Positions 44,712 to 53,516 of a DNA stretch of 64,000 nucleotides are shown here, piece after piece. Positions within the stretch are counted from its first letter, which is position 1; every line of letters starts with the position of its first letter. Origin of the DNA: Nocardioides szechwanensis (GTDB lineage Bacteria; Actinomycetota; Actinomycetes; Propionibacteriales; Nocardioidaceae). The stretch is from assembly GCF_900103935.1 (NCBI RefSeq), contig NZ_FNIC01000002.1, positions 248,001 to 312,000 of the forward strand. The letters run 5' to 3'. The notes under the pieces are model-generated. The model saw nothing but the letters and a program-made list of their open reading frames with translations. It was not told the DNA's origin and ran no database searches. The position numbers and the translations under genes are program-made.

Positions 44712-45802
44712 CAGTTGTCTCCTGTGTTCGTGCCCTGGCTGGGCTGGTTGGTAGAGATGGGCGTGGGGATCCGAGTCGAGGGGGTCCGGGTGTCGGACCT
44801 GCGGGGGCGCCGCCCGGCCTGCCAACCACGGGCGGCGACGGCGACGGCGACGATGATGATCACGCCCTGCACGGTGTCGCGCCACGTGGACTCGACCTCC
44901 TGCACCGTGAGCAGCGTGAAGAGCAGCTCGAGGGCGATGGCGCCGACGGCGGCGGAGAGCACCCAGCCGCGGCCGCCGCCGAGCAGGACGCCGCCGAGCA
45001 CGACCGCGGTGATCGCGGTGAACTCGTAGCCGTCGCCGACCGAGGGGTGTACGCCGGCGTACCCGACCAGCAGGATGCCGGACACCGAGGCCGCCAGCGA
45101 GGAGAGCATGAACGCGCGGGTCTTGAGCCACCACAGCGACGAGCCGGAGCGCTCGGCCGACTCGGGGTTGTCCCCGACGGCGAGCAGGTTGCGGCCGAAG
45201 GGGCGCCGCATCAGCCAGACCGCGGCGATCGCCAGGACGATCAGGATCAGCAGCGGGTAGGGCAGGAACTCCACGACCGGGACGTTCTCGAAGCGCCCGC
45301 GCCCGACCTCGCGGAACTCGTCGACCGGGTTGCCGGTCGCGGCGCCGCCGGTGACGTAGGAGACCAGGCCGCCGAGCGCCAGCATCATGCCGAGGGTGAC
45401 GATGAAGCTCGGCACCCGCAGCAGCGTGGTCAGCACCCCGTTGGCGAACCCGACGGCCGCGCCGACCAGCAGCATCAGCAGGGTGACCGGCACGATCCGG
45501 TCGGGGTCCTCACCGATCAGGTTGCCGGCGAGCACCACCTGGGTGCCGATCACGGCGCCCATCGACAGGTCGAACTCGCCGGAGACGATCACGTAGTACT
45601 GGCCGATGGCGGCGATCGCGATCGGCGCCGTGCGGCCGAGGAAGAGCATGATCACGCCGGGGTCGCCGAAGTTGGGGTTGGCCTGGATGGTCGCGATGAG
45701 CAGCGCCGCGGCGAGCACGTAGACGGCGCCGCCAGGGGTCAGGACGGCGGCCAGGACCCGGCCGGCGAAGCCGCGCTGGTGGGCGGCGAGTTGGGTGCTC
45801 AC
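44711..45802 (-). CDS. Sugar ABC transporter permease (second)
   Basis: 363 residues, RbsC/XylH-like with about ten helices: VSGEFDLSMGAVIG (conserved EFDLS), AVGFANGVLTTLLRVPSFIVTLG, and GGVLLGGGRGWVLSAAVGAIALE. GTG 45802 overlaps the previous permease stop by four bases, and its stop overlaps the binding-protein ATG by one. The unusually long basic C-terminal tail is Thr/Pro-rich. Confidence 0.87.
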   Translation of the reverse strand: MSTQLAAHQRGFAGRVLAAVLTPGGAVYVLAAALLIATIQANPNFGDPGVIMLFLGRTAPIAIAAIGQYYVIVSGEFDLSMGAVIGTQVVLAGNLIGEDPDRIVPVTLLMLLVGAAVGFANGVLTTLLRVPSFIVTLGMMLALGGLVSYVTGGAATGNPVDEFREVGRGRFENVPVVEFLPYPLLILIVLAIAAVWLMRRPFGRNLLAVGDNPESAERSGSSLWWLKTRAFMLSSLAASVSGILLVGYAGVHPSVGDGYEFTAITAVVLGGVLLGGGRGWVLSAAVGAIALELLFTLLTVQEVESTWRDTVQGVIIIVAVAVAARGWQAGRRPRRSDTRTPSTRIPTPISTNQPSQGTNTGDN

Positions 45803-46812
45803 GGCTTCTCCTGGAGTACGGCGGACAGTCCCGTGGGTCGGTCGAAGCGGGCGGGGCGCTGGTCGATCTCGCGCCGGGCGTAGACCGCGACCGCGGCGAC
45901 GATGACGAGCCCGCGGATGACGTCCTTGAGGAACGGGTTGACCTGCATGACGCCCATGACGTTGTCGAGTACCGCGAAGATGGCGACGCCGGCGAGCGTG
46001 CCGACGATGTTGCCCTTGCCGCCGGCGAGCAGGGTGCCGCCGAGGACGACGGCCGCGATCGACATCAGGTCGTAGTCGCCCTGGCTGCCGATGGTCGGGC
46101 TGCCGACGCTGAGCCGGGCGAGGAGCAGCAGCCCCGCCATCGCGGCGAGCAGCGAGCACAGGACGTGGGCGGCGACCACCGGGACCGAGGTGCGGATGCC
46201 GGAGAGGCGCGCGACCTCGGGGTTGCCGCCGACCGCGTAGAGGTGGTGGCCCAGGCGGGTGCGGCGCAGGATCACGATCGCGAGCAACGCGCAGCCGAGC
46301 ATGATCAGTGCCGAGACCGGGACCGGCCCCACCTGCGTGGCCCCGATCAGCCGGAACGAACGCGGCGCCGAGCCGTGGCTGCCCTGGTAGTTGGTGGCGA
46401 GGTAGCCGCTGATGATCAGCCCCATGCCGAGGGTGGCGATGAAGCCGTGCACCTTGAGGAAGCTGACGACCAGGCCGTTGACCAGGCCGATCGCCGCGGC
46501 GATGGCCAGGGCGAGCAGCACCGCGGGGGCGACCTGGGCGGGGTCGCCGTTCATCTGGCCGGCCGCGACCACGCTGGTCAGGCTGACGACGAACGGCACC
46601 GACAGGTCCAGGCTGCCGACCAGGATCACCAGCGTCTGCCCGATCGCGATGAAGCCGAGGATCGAGCAGCCGGTGAGGATCGCGGAGATGTTGCCGGTGC
46701 TGAGGAAGTTGCGGCCCTCGACCGCGGTCAGGATCGCACCGATCACCAGGCTGAGCGCCAGGACGATGACGACGATGCCGGTCGAGGTGAGGCTCTCCAG
46801 GCGGGTCCTCAT
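45799..46812 (-). CDS. Sugar ABC transporter permease (first)
   Basis: 337 residues of the same family: VGSLDLSVPFVVSLTS, GLVNGLVVSFLKVHGFIATLG, and GGTLLAGGKGNIVGTLAGV. Two distinct permeases imply a heterodimeric channel rather than an RbsC homodimer. Its start overlaps the ATP-binding gene stop (ATGA) and its stop overlaps the second permease start. Confidence 0.88.
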   Translation of the reverse strand: MRTRLESLTSTGIVVIVLALSLVIGAILTAVEGRNFLSTGNISAILTGCSILGFIAIGQTLVILVGSLDLSVPFVVSLTSVVAAGQMNGDPAQVAPAVLLALAIAAAIGLVNGLVVSFLKVHGFIATLGMGLIISGYLATNYQGSHGSAPRSFRLIGATQVGPVPVSALIMLGCALLAIVILRRTRLGHHLYAVGGNPEVARLSGIRTSVPVVAAHVLCSLLAAMAGLLLLARLSVGSPTIGSQGDYDLMSIAAVVLGGTLLAGGKGNIVGTLAGVAIFAVLDNVMGVMQVNPFLKDVIRGLVIVAAVAVYARREIDQRPARFDRPTGLSAVLQEKP

Positions 46813-48329
46813 CGGACCACCTCCGTCACACCGGTGGCGACCTGGAGGACGGCCTCCTCGGTGGAGCCCGCTGGCAGCTCGCCGGCGAGGCGCCCGTCGC
46901 GCATCACCAAGATCCGGTCGGACATCCCGATCACCTCCGGGAGCTCGCTGGAGACCATGAGCACGGCCACGCCGTCGGCGGCCAGCGCGCGCATCAGCTC
47001 GTAGATGGCGTGCTTGGCGCCGACGTCGATGCCCCGGGTCGGCTCGTCCATGAGTACGACGCGTGGGTGCGTGGTCAGCCAGCGCGCGAGGACGACCTTC
47101 TGCTGGTTGCCGCCGCTGAGGAACTGCACCTCCTGGTCCGTCGCGCGGGCCGAGACCGCGAGGGACGACAGCAGGCCCGGGACGTCGCGCCGGGCGCGCG
47201 ACGTACGACGGGGGAAGACGGCGCGGACGACACCGAGGGTGTTGTCGAGGATCGTCTGGTTGAGCGCGAGGCCGGTGGCCTTGCGGTCCTCGGTGATCAT
47301 CGCCAGCCCGGCGCGGATCGCGGCGCGCGGTGACCGCGGCCGGACCTCCTTGCCCTTGATCGTCATGGTGCCGCGGGTGAACGGGCGGACCCCGAAGATG
47401 GCCTCGAAGAGCTCGGTGCGGCCCGAGCCCTGGAGTCCGGCGATGCCGACCACCTCGCCGGCGCGCAGGGTGAGGTCGACGCCGTCGACGTACCCGTTGC
47501 CGGCACCGCGCAGCTCGAGTGCGGGCTCGCCGACGACGGTGCCCTCGACCGGGTCGGGGAAGAACGACGAGATCGAGCGGCCGACCATCAGCCGGACCAG
47601 CTCGTTGTCGTCGAGCGACTCGGCGGGCTGGGTGGTGACCTGGCGGCCGTCCTTGAGCACGGTGATCGTGTCGCAGAGCTGGAAGATCTCCTTGAGCCGG
47701 TGGGAGACGTAGAGGATCGCGACGCCGCGGGCGGTGAGTGTGGCGATGATGGAGTAGAGGAGCTCGACCTCGTGCTCGGCGAGCGCGGCGGTGGGCTCGT
47801 CCATGGAGATGATCCGCGCGTCGTAGCTGACCGCCTTCGCGATCTCGACGATCTGCTGCTCGGCGACCGACAGCGAGCGCACCCGCTGGCCGGGTCGCAG
47901 GCCGGTGACCCCCAGGCCCGTGAGGAGCTCCTCGGTGTCGCGGTGCATCCGGGCGACGTCGACGAGGCCCCGGCGGCGGGGCTCACGGCCGAGGTAGATG
48001 TTCTCGGCGACCGACCGCTCGGGCAGCAGGTTGAACTCCTGGAACACCGTCGAGATGCCGGCCTGCTGGGCCTGGACCGGGTGGCTGAAGGAGACCGGCC
48101 GGCCGTCGAGCTCCACGGTGCCGGAGTCGGCCGAGTGGACGCCGGCCAGGATCTTCATCAGGGTCGACTTGCCCGCGCCGTTCTCGCCCACCAGGCCGAG
48201 CACCTGGCCGGCCCGGAGCTCGAGGTCGACGTCCTCGAGGACGGTGTGGCCCACGAAGCTCTTGGTGAGACCACGAGCCGTGAGGAGGGCGGATGCAACA
48301 GGCACAGTCGTCACTGTGGCACTCGTCAC
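46809..48329 (-). CDS. Sugar ABC transporter ATP-binding protein (RbsA-like, two ABC domains)
   Basis: About 506 residues. The first ABC domain has Walker A GENGAGKST and Walker B IISMDEPTAAL; the second has the degenerate Walker A GLQGSGRTE, LSGGNQQKVVLARWL and VLMDEPTRGIDVG, as in RbsA/XylG. The start is uncertain: GTG 48329, 48314 or 48305 are in frame, and the frame is open to 48392 across the divergent operator. It is the first gene of the operon, facing the ROK regulator. Confidence 0.88.
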   Translation of the reverse strand: MTSATVTTVPVASALLTARGLTKSFVGHTVLEDVDLELRAGQVLGLVGENGAGKSTLMKILAGVHSADSGTVELDGRPVSFSHPVQAQQAGISTVFQEFNLLPERSVAENIYLGREPRRRGLVDVARMHRDTEELLTGLGVTGLRPGQRVRSLSVAEQQIVEIAKAVSYDARIISMDEPTAALAEHEVELLYSIIATLTARGVAILYVSHRLKEIFQLCDTITVLKDGRQVTTQPAESLDDNELVRLMVGRSISSFFPDPVEGTVVGEPALELRGAGNGYVDGVDLTLRAGEVVGIAGLQGSGRTELFEAIFGVRPFTRGTMTIKGKEVRPRSPRAAIRAGLAMITEDRKATGLALNQTILDNTLGVVRAVFPRRTSRARRDVPGLLSSLAVSARATDQEVQFLSGGNQQKVVLARWLTTHPRVVLMDEPTRGIDVGAKHAIYELMRALAADGVAVLMVSSELPEVIGMSDRILVMRDGRLAGELPAGSTEEAVLQVATGVTEVVR

Positions 48330-48331
48330 GC

Positions 48332-48380
48332 ACTTCTGTCGAGAGGTTGGCAGAAGTTCTTTGTTGGACGTGCAGAACTT
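48332..48380. promoter_or_regulatory. Operator cluster of AGAAGTTCT-like repeats, divergent promoter
   Basis: ACTTCTG (48332-48338), CAGAAGT/AGAAGTTCT (48351-48360, itself a 9-base palindrome) and AGAACTT (48374-48380) form two overlapping inverted repeats with 12- and 13-base spacers. They lie between the ABC operon and the ROK gene, where a ROK repressor should bind. Confidence 0.5.
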
Positions 48381-49551
48381 CACATGGAACACTTTCGCTG
48401 TGCGGACCAGCGACGTCTTCGAGCTCCTGCGCGACGGCCGTCCGCGGACCCGCGCCCAGCTCGCCGACGCCTCCGGGCTGGCCCGATCGACGATCGCATC
48501 GCGGATCGACGTGCTGATGCGGATGGGCCTGGTGGCGCCCTATGGCGGCGGCGTCAGCACCGGCGGCCGCCCGCCGTCGCTGCTCGCGCTCAACCCCCAG
48601 GCCTGGGTGGTGGCCGGCGTCGACATCGGCGCCACGCACGCCACGGCCGCGCTGGCCGACCTCTCCGGCGCCATCCTGGTCGAGCGCCGGGCTGACCTCG
48701 ACGTCGCGACCGGGCCCGAGCACGTGCTCGGCTGGGTCGAGCAGGTGCTCGGCGAGCTGCTCGTCGAGCAGAACCGCACCGTCGCCGAGCTGGCCGCGAT
48801 CGGGATCGGCCTGCCCGGGCCCGTCGAGCACGACACCGGCCGCGCGATCAACCCGCCGATCATGCCGGGCTGGCACCGGTACGACGTACCGGCCCGGGTA
48901 CAGCGCGCGTTCGCCGTACCCGTCCTCATCGACAACGACGTCAACATCATGGCGCTGGGCGAGCAGCACGCCCACCTGCCCGACGTCGACGACCTGGTCT
49001 TCATCAAGGTCAGTACCGGCATCGGTGCCGGGCTGATCTCCGGTGGCGAGCTCCAGCGCGGCGCGCAGGGTACGGCGGGCGACCTCGGGCACGTCCGCGT
49101 CGCGCGCGCCGAGGACGTCACGTGTCGCTGCGGCAACCAGGGCTGCCTCGAGGCGGTCGCGGCCGGGCCGGCCATCGCCGAGAGCCTGCGTGCGGCGGGG
49201 GTCGACGTCGACGCGGGCGTCGTCGCGCTGGTGCGCGCCGGCGACCCGCACGCCGTCCAGGCGCTGCGCCAGGCCGGACGCGACCTCGGCGAGGTGCTCG
49301 CCGTACTCGTCAACGTCATCAACCCGTCGGTCATCGTCATCGGCGGCTCGCTCGCCGACGCGGGGGAGAGCCTGCTCGCCGGCATCCGCGAGGTCGTCTA
49401 CCAGCGCTCGCTGCCGCTCGCCACCGAGCACCTGCGGATCATCACCTCGCAGGCCGGCGAGCGCGCCGGAGTCCTCGGCGCCGCCGCCCTCGCCATCGGT
49501 CACGTGCTCTCGCCCGACTACATCGAGGCCCGCAGCCTGGCGCTGGCCTAG
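48370..49551 (+). CDS. ROK-family transcriptional regulator
   Basis: About 393 residues. The N-terminal winged helix (FELLRDGRPRTRAQLADASGLARSTIASRI) is followed by a ROK sugar-kinase-like domain: VVAGVDIGATHATAALADL (ATP loop), GIGLPGPVEHDTG, IDNDVNIMALGE, KVSTGIGAGLI, and the zinc motif GHVRVARAEDVTCRCGNQGCLE. It should repress the divergent transporter operon until a sugar ligand binds. The start could be GTG 48370 or 48400. Neither has a ribosome site. Confidence 0.88.
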   Translation: MQNFTWNTFAVRTSDVFELLRDGRPRTRAQLADASGLARSTIASRIDVLMRMGLVAPYGGGVSTGGRPPSLLALNPQAWVVAGVDIGATHATAALADLSGAILVERRADLDVATGPEHVLGWVEQVLGELLVEQNRTVAELAAIGIGLPGPVEHDTGRAINPPIMPGWHRYDVPARVQRAFAVPVLIDNDVNIMALGEQHAHLPDVDDLVFIKVSTGIGAGLISGGELQRGAQGTAGDLGHVRVARAEDVTCRCGNQGCLEAVAAGPAIAESLRAAGVDVDAGVVALVRAGDPHAVQALRQAGRDLGEVLAVLVNVINPSVIVIGGSLADAGESLLAGIREVVYQRSLPLATEHLRIITSQAGERAGVLGAAALAIGHVLSPDYIEARSLALA

Positions 49552-49613
49552 CAGCTCCTCGGCCCTCGGGACGGCGGCCGCGGACCGTCGGCGGCCACGG
49601 CTAGGGTTCTCGG

Positions 49614-51590
49614 GTGCCGAAGACTGCTGCCCTCCCGCTGCAGGAGGTGCTTGCGACGGCGGTCTCCGCACTCGGCGGCAGCGAGCGCAGCGGCCAGGTG
49701 ACGATGGCCGACGCCGTGGCCAAGGCGATGACCGACAAGCAGCACCTGCTGGTGCAGGCCGGCACCGGCACCGGCAAGTCGCTGGCCTACCTCGTCCCGA
49801 GCCTGCTGCACGACGAGCGCGTCGTCGTGGCCACCGCGACCCTCGCGCTCCAGCACCAGCTGGTCGAGCGCGACCTGCCCCGGCTGATCGAGGCGGTCAA
49901 GGACGTGCCCGGGGTCGACACGTCCTACGCCGTCCTGAAGGGGCGCTCCAACTACGCCTGCCTCCACCGCTGCCGCGAGGGCGTGCCCGACGACCAGGGG
50001 GCGCTGGTCGAGCTGCCCGAGGGGTCGATGGGCAAGAAGATCCTCGAGCTGCGGGCCTGGGCCGAGGAGGAGGCCGGGGGCGGCGGCAGCGGCGAGCGCG
50101 ACAGCGCGCCGCGCCACACCGACAAGGACTGGCGCCAGGTCAGCGTCAGCCACCGCGACTGCCTGGGCGCGGCCAAGTGCCCGTTCGGCCAGGAGTGCTT
50201 CGCCGAGCTGGCCAAGGAGAAGGCGCACCGCTCCCACCTGGTGATCACCAACCACTCGCTGCTCGCGATCGATGCGATCGAGGGCGTGCCGATGATCCCC
50301 GACTACGACGTCGTGGTGATCGACGAGGCCCACGAGCTGACGGCGCGGGTCACCCAGGCCGCGACCGACGAGCTGTGGGCGGCCGACGTCGAGCGGGCCG
50401 CCCGTCGATCCCAGCGTCACGTCGAGGGCCCGCAGGCCGACGACCTCGCCGACGCTGCCGGTGCCCTGCGCGACGCGATGAGCGGTGCCAAGCCCGGCCG
50501 CTTCGAGACCGTGCCCGAGGACCTCTCCGACGCGCTCGTGCTGGTCCGCGACGCCGCCCGCGCCTGCCTGTCGGCCTACCCGCGGAGCGACGGCGACGGC
50601 GACGCCGACGCCGGCCGCACCCAGGCCAGGGGCTCGGTCCAGGACGTCTTCGTCAACGCCGAGCGGATGGCCGCGGGCTCCGACGCCGACGTGCTCTGGC
50701 TCAGCGAGGGCACCGACCGCATCCCGCCGCGCCTGTGCGTCGCGCCGCTCCAGGTGTGGGGCCAGATGCGCGACAAGCTGCTCACCGACAAGACCGTCGT
50801 GATGACCTCGGCGACCCTGATGCTGGGCGGCGACTTCTCCGCGCTGGCGACCAGCGTGGGGCTCAAGCCGGGCGAGCGGGTGCTCGACGGCGCCACCGCC
50901 TCGGGCGAGGTCGCCGCGCTGCCGTGGGTCGGCATCGACGTCGGGTCACCGTTCGACTACGGCCAGCAGGCCATCCTCTACGTCGCCCGCCACCTGCCCC
51001 CGCCCGGGCGCGACGGCCTGGTCAAAGCGCAGCTCGACGAGATCTGCGAGCTCGTCGACGCCGCCGAGGGCCGCACGCTCGGGCTGTTCTCGAGCCGCCG
51101 CGCCGCCGAGGCCGCCGCCGAGCACGTCCGCGAGCGGCTGCCCCACCTGACCACCCTCGCCCAGGGCGACGCCCAGCTGCCCGAGCTCGCCAAGCAGTTC
51201 GTCAGCGACCCTCACACCTGCCTCTTCGGCACCCTCTCGCTGTGGCAGGGCCTCGACGTCCCCGGCGAGACCTGCCAGCTGGTGCTCATTGACCGGATCC
51301 CCTTCCCGCGCCCCGACGACCCGCTGATGAGCGCGCGCCAGAAGGCCGCCGACAAGGCCGGCGGCAACGGCTTCATGCAGGTCGCCGCCACCCACGCCGC
51401 GCTGCTGCTCGCCCAGGGCGCCGGCCGCCTCATCCGTACGACGAGCGACCGCGGCGTGGTCGCCGTACTCGACCCGCGCCTGGCCACCGCCCGTTACGGC
51501 AGCTTCCTCAAGGCCAGCCTCCCGCCGATGTGGACCACGAGCGACCCCGCCGTCGTCCGCAAGGCGCTCTCGAGGCTCGCGCAGGGTTAG
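49614..51590 (+). CDS. DinG-family ATP-dependent DNA helicase
   Basis: 658 residues, XPD/DinG superfamily 2. Walker A AGTGTGKSLAY, four Fe-S Cys ligands around YACLHRC, RDCLGAAKC and FGQEC, helicase box II DEAH (VVIDEAHELT), and late motifs LFGTLSLWQGLDVPGETCQLV and QGAGRLIRTTSDRG. It unwinds DNA or R-loops 5'-3'. The GTG start 49614 follows the ROK gene by 62 bp. An actinobacterial homologue is present in M. tuberculosis (Rv1329c), but in another location. Confidence 0.93.
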   Translation: MPKTAALPLQEVLATAVSALGGSERSGQVTMADAVAKAMTDKQHLLVQAGTGTGKSLAYLVPSLLHDERVVVATATLALQHQLVERDLPRLIEAVKDVPGVDTSYAVLKGRSNYACLHRCREGVPDDQGALVELPEGSMGKKILELRAWAEEEAGGGGSGERDSAPRHTDKDWRQVSVSHRDCLGAAKCPFGQECFAELAKEKAHRSHLVITNHSLLAIDAIEGVPMIPDYDVVVIDEAHELTARVTQAATDELWAADVERAARRSQRHVEGPQADDLADAAGALRDAMSGAKPGRFETVPEDLSDALVLVRDAARACLSAYPRSDGDGDADAGRTQARGSVQDVFVNAERMAAGSDADVLWLSEGTDRIPPRLCVAPLQVWGQMRDKLLTDKTVVMTSATLMLGGDFSALATSVGLKPGERVLDGATASGEVAALPWVGIDVGSPFDYGQQAILYVARHLPPPGRDGLVKAQLDEICELVDAAEGRTLGLFSSRRAAEAAAEHVRERLPHLTTLAQGDAQLPELAKQFVSDPHTCLFGTLSLWQGLDVPGETCQLVLIDRIPFPRPDDPLMSARQKAADKAGGNGFMQVAATHAALLLAQGAGRLIRTTSDRGVVAVLDPRLATARYGSFLKASLPPMWTTSDPAVVRKALSRLAQG

Positions 51591-51599
51591 GGGTTTCGC

Positions 51600-52187
51600 G
51601 TGCGTCGTCTCGGATGGTTGGTCGTGGTCGCTCTGATGGCCTCCGCATGCTCGGGCAGCAGCGGCGCCTCGTCCCGGACGGCCGCCCTCGACGCGACCTG
51701 GCCCCCATCGTCTGCCCTGGCGATCGAGGAGCCCACCCCTCTGTCCCTCGACGCCCCGCCGACCAAGGCCGCGGCCGTGAAGTACGCCAGCTACCTGATC
51801 GACCAGATCGACTACGCCCTCCGTACGACGTTCCCTGCCGCCGTGCTCGAGCGTGGGACCGATCGCTGGGGCCAACGCTGCGAGGTGTGCGACGAGGTCG
51901 TCGAGCTTGCGCAGGAGGCTCGGGCCGAGCGGCAGCTCTACGAGTTCGACGACTGGAGCGGCTATCTCCTGCTCGCCCGAGAGCTTGAGGTCCCTCAGGA
52001 TCCCGCCGCCTACTGGCAGCTACGGATGATGCTGTGGCAGCCCGAGATCCGCACCCTCGACGCCTTGGGCCGGGTCGTCGAGACCACGCCGTACCAGCAG
52101 CGCGAGACCGTCCTCGTGCTCGGTGTGTTCAAGGGTGAGTGGCGCGTCTTCGCCTGGGACTTCCTGGATCCTGCGGCGGCGGCCTAG
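51600..52187 (+). CDS. DUF6318-like lipoprotein
   Basis: 195 residues. Lipoprotein signal (LGWLVVVALMASACSG, Cys17), then a Ser/Pro-rich stretch and a compact domain containing KAAAVKYASYLIDQIDYAL, CEVC, and EWRVFAWDFL. This fits the actinobacterial DUF6318 lipoproteins, whose role is unknown. The start is a GTG at 51600, nine bases after the helicase stop. It abuts the convergent phosphatase stop without a gap. Confidence 0.75.
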   Translation: MRRLGWLVVVALMASACSGSSGASSRTAALDATWPPSSALAIEEPTPLSLDAPPTKAAAVKYASYLIDQIDYALRTTFPAAVLERGTDRWGQRCEVCDEVVELAQEARAERQLYEFDDWSGYLLLARELEVPQDPAAYWQLRMMLWQPEIRTLDALGRVVETTPYQQRETVLVLGVFKGEWRVFAWDFLDPAAAA

Positions 52188-53516
52188 CTACAGCCGAGCG
52201 AACCCGTCCCAACCCTTCTTGGGCTTGCCGACGCCGAAGAACGACGCCAGGGTCGGGGCGACGTCGACGGTGCGGGCGTGCGCGGAGGAGGCCTTGCGGC
52301 GGGGGACGCGGGGGTGGCCGCCGCTGATGAAGAACGGGATCGGGCGGGTGGCGGGGTGGCCGTGGTTGCCCGGGATCGGGTTGTCGGCGACCGGGTCGGG
52401 GTCGCTGAAGCGCCAGCCGGCCTGGCAGAACACCACGACGTCGCCGGCGTTGGGGCCGAGCCGCAGCCAGTCGTCGGTACGCCGTGGCGCGGACAGCACG
52501 CCCGGGGTGGCGAGCGCGATCGAGCGCATCCGCTTGATGGCGCGCTCCTTGGTGCCCGCGGAGCCGGTCCAGTAGAGGAGGTCGGCACCGCCGTTGGCCG
52601 CGATCTGCACCTTGCCGGCCAGCAAGGGGTCGGCGTCCATCGAGGACTGGAGCGAGATGACGCGGTCGGAGCGCGACCAGTCCATCGAGTGGTCGGCGAG
52701 CACGATCACGATCGAGTGCCGCCAGCGGCCGGTCGACTTCAGCAGCTCGATGAAGTCACCCACGAGCCCGTCGGTCTTCTGCAGCGCGGCCCGCCGTGAG
52801 AACTGCACCGACGACCCGGTGAAGTCGGTGTGCCCATAGCGGTCGATGTCGCCGAGGTTGACGAACATCAGGTGCGGGTCGAACTCCTGGAGCATCGACG
52901 TGGCGGCCTGCATCGTGAACTCGTCGGGCGCGTGCCCCGAGATCGGGACGATCGGCGCCGGCTCCCAGCGGTGGGTCGCGCGGGCACCGAAGACGCCGTA
53001 GAGGTACTCCTTGCTGAGCACCGTCCCGGTCTTGTAGCCGTTGCGGTTGAGCCGCTGGATCACCGTGTCGACCTTGATGTCGCGCGCGCGGTCCATGGTG
53101 CGGACCTCGCCGAGGCCGCGGTCGTAGATCGAGTTGGACGGTACGCCGGTCCGGTCGGGGCGCATCCCGGTCATCATCATCACGTGGTTGGGGATCGTCT
53201 CCATGACCGGCATCGAGGAGGCCCGCGGGAAGTGGAAGCCGCCGTCGCGCAGGGCCTTCAGGTTGGGTGTCTGACCGCCGTCGATCTCGCCCGGCGAGCA
53301 CCCGTCGACGACCAGCACGTAGGCCCGCTTGCGGTTGCCCGCAGGCACCGCCGCCGATGCTTCGGCAGCGCCGCCCACCGCGGTGGAGAACGCCAGCCCG
53401 GCGCCACCGACCTTCAGCAGCGTGCGGCGGCCCGCGCGGATCTCGGCCAGCCCGGCGGCGAAGGGGGACTCACCGTGCCCGGAGCCGGAGGGGGAGCACG
53501 GCAGCGACCCGCACAT
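52188..53516 (-). CDS. Tat-exported alkaline-phosphatase-superfamily phosphodiesterase
   Basis: 442 residues. Tat signal at about residues 29-50 (GRRTLLKVGGAGLAFSTAVG). The type I phosphodiesterase/nucleotide pyrophosphatase core reads VLVVDGCSPGEI, METIPNHVMMMTGMRPDRTGVPSNSIYD (metal Asp and Thr/Ser nucleophile region), NLGDIDRYGHTDF, VIVLADHSMDW, and NHGHPATRPIPFFISGGHPR (metal His). It probably removes phosphate from organic phosphodiesters outside the cell. It is coupled to phoD (TGATG overlap), so a phosphate-scavenging pair. Confidence 0.88.
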   Translation of the reverse strand: MCGSLPCSPSGSGHGESPFAAGLAEIRAGRRTLLKVGGAGLAFSTAVGGAAEASAAVPAGNRKRAYVLVVDGCSPGEIDGGQTPNLKALRDGGFHFPRASSMPVMETIPNHVMMMTGMRPDRTGVPSNSIYDRGLGEVRTMDRARDIKVDTVIQRLNRNGYKTGTVLSKEYLYGVFGARATHRWEPAPIVPISGHAPDEFTMQAATSMLQEFDPHLMFVNLGDIDRYGHTDFTGSSVQFSRRAALQKTDGLVGDFIELLKSTGRWRHSIVIVLADHSMDWSRSDRVISLQSSMDADPLLAGKVQIAANGGADLLYWTGSAGTKERAIKRMRSIALATPGVLSAPRRTDDWLRLGPNAGDVVVFCQAGWRFSDPDPVADNPIPGNHGHPATRPIPFFISGGHPRVPRRKASSAHARTVDVAPTLASFFGVGKPKKGWDGFARL

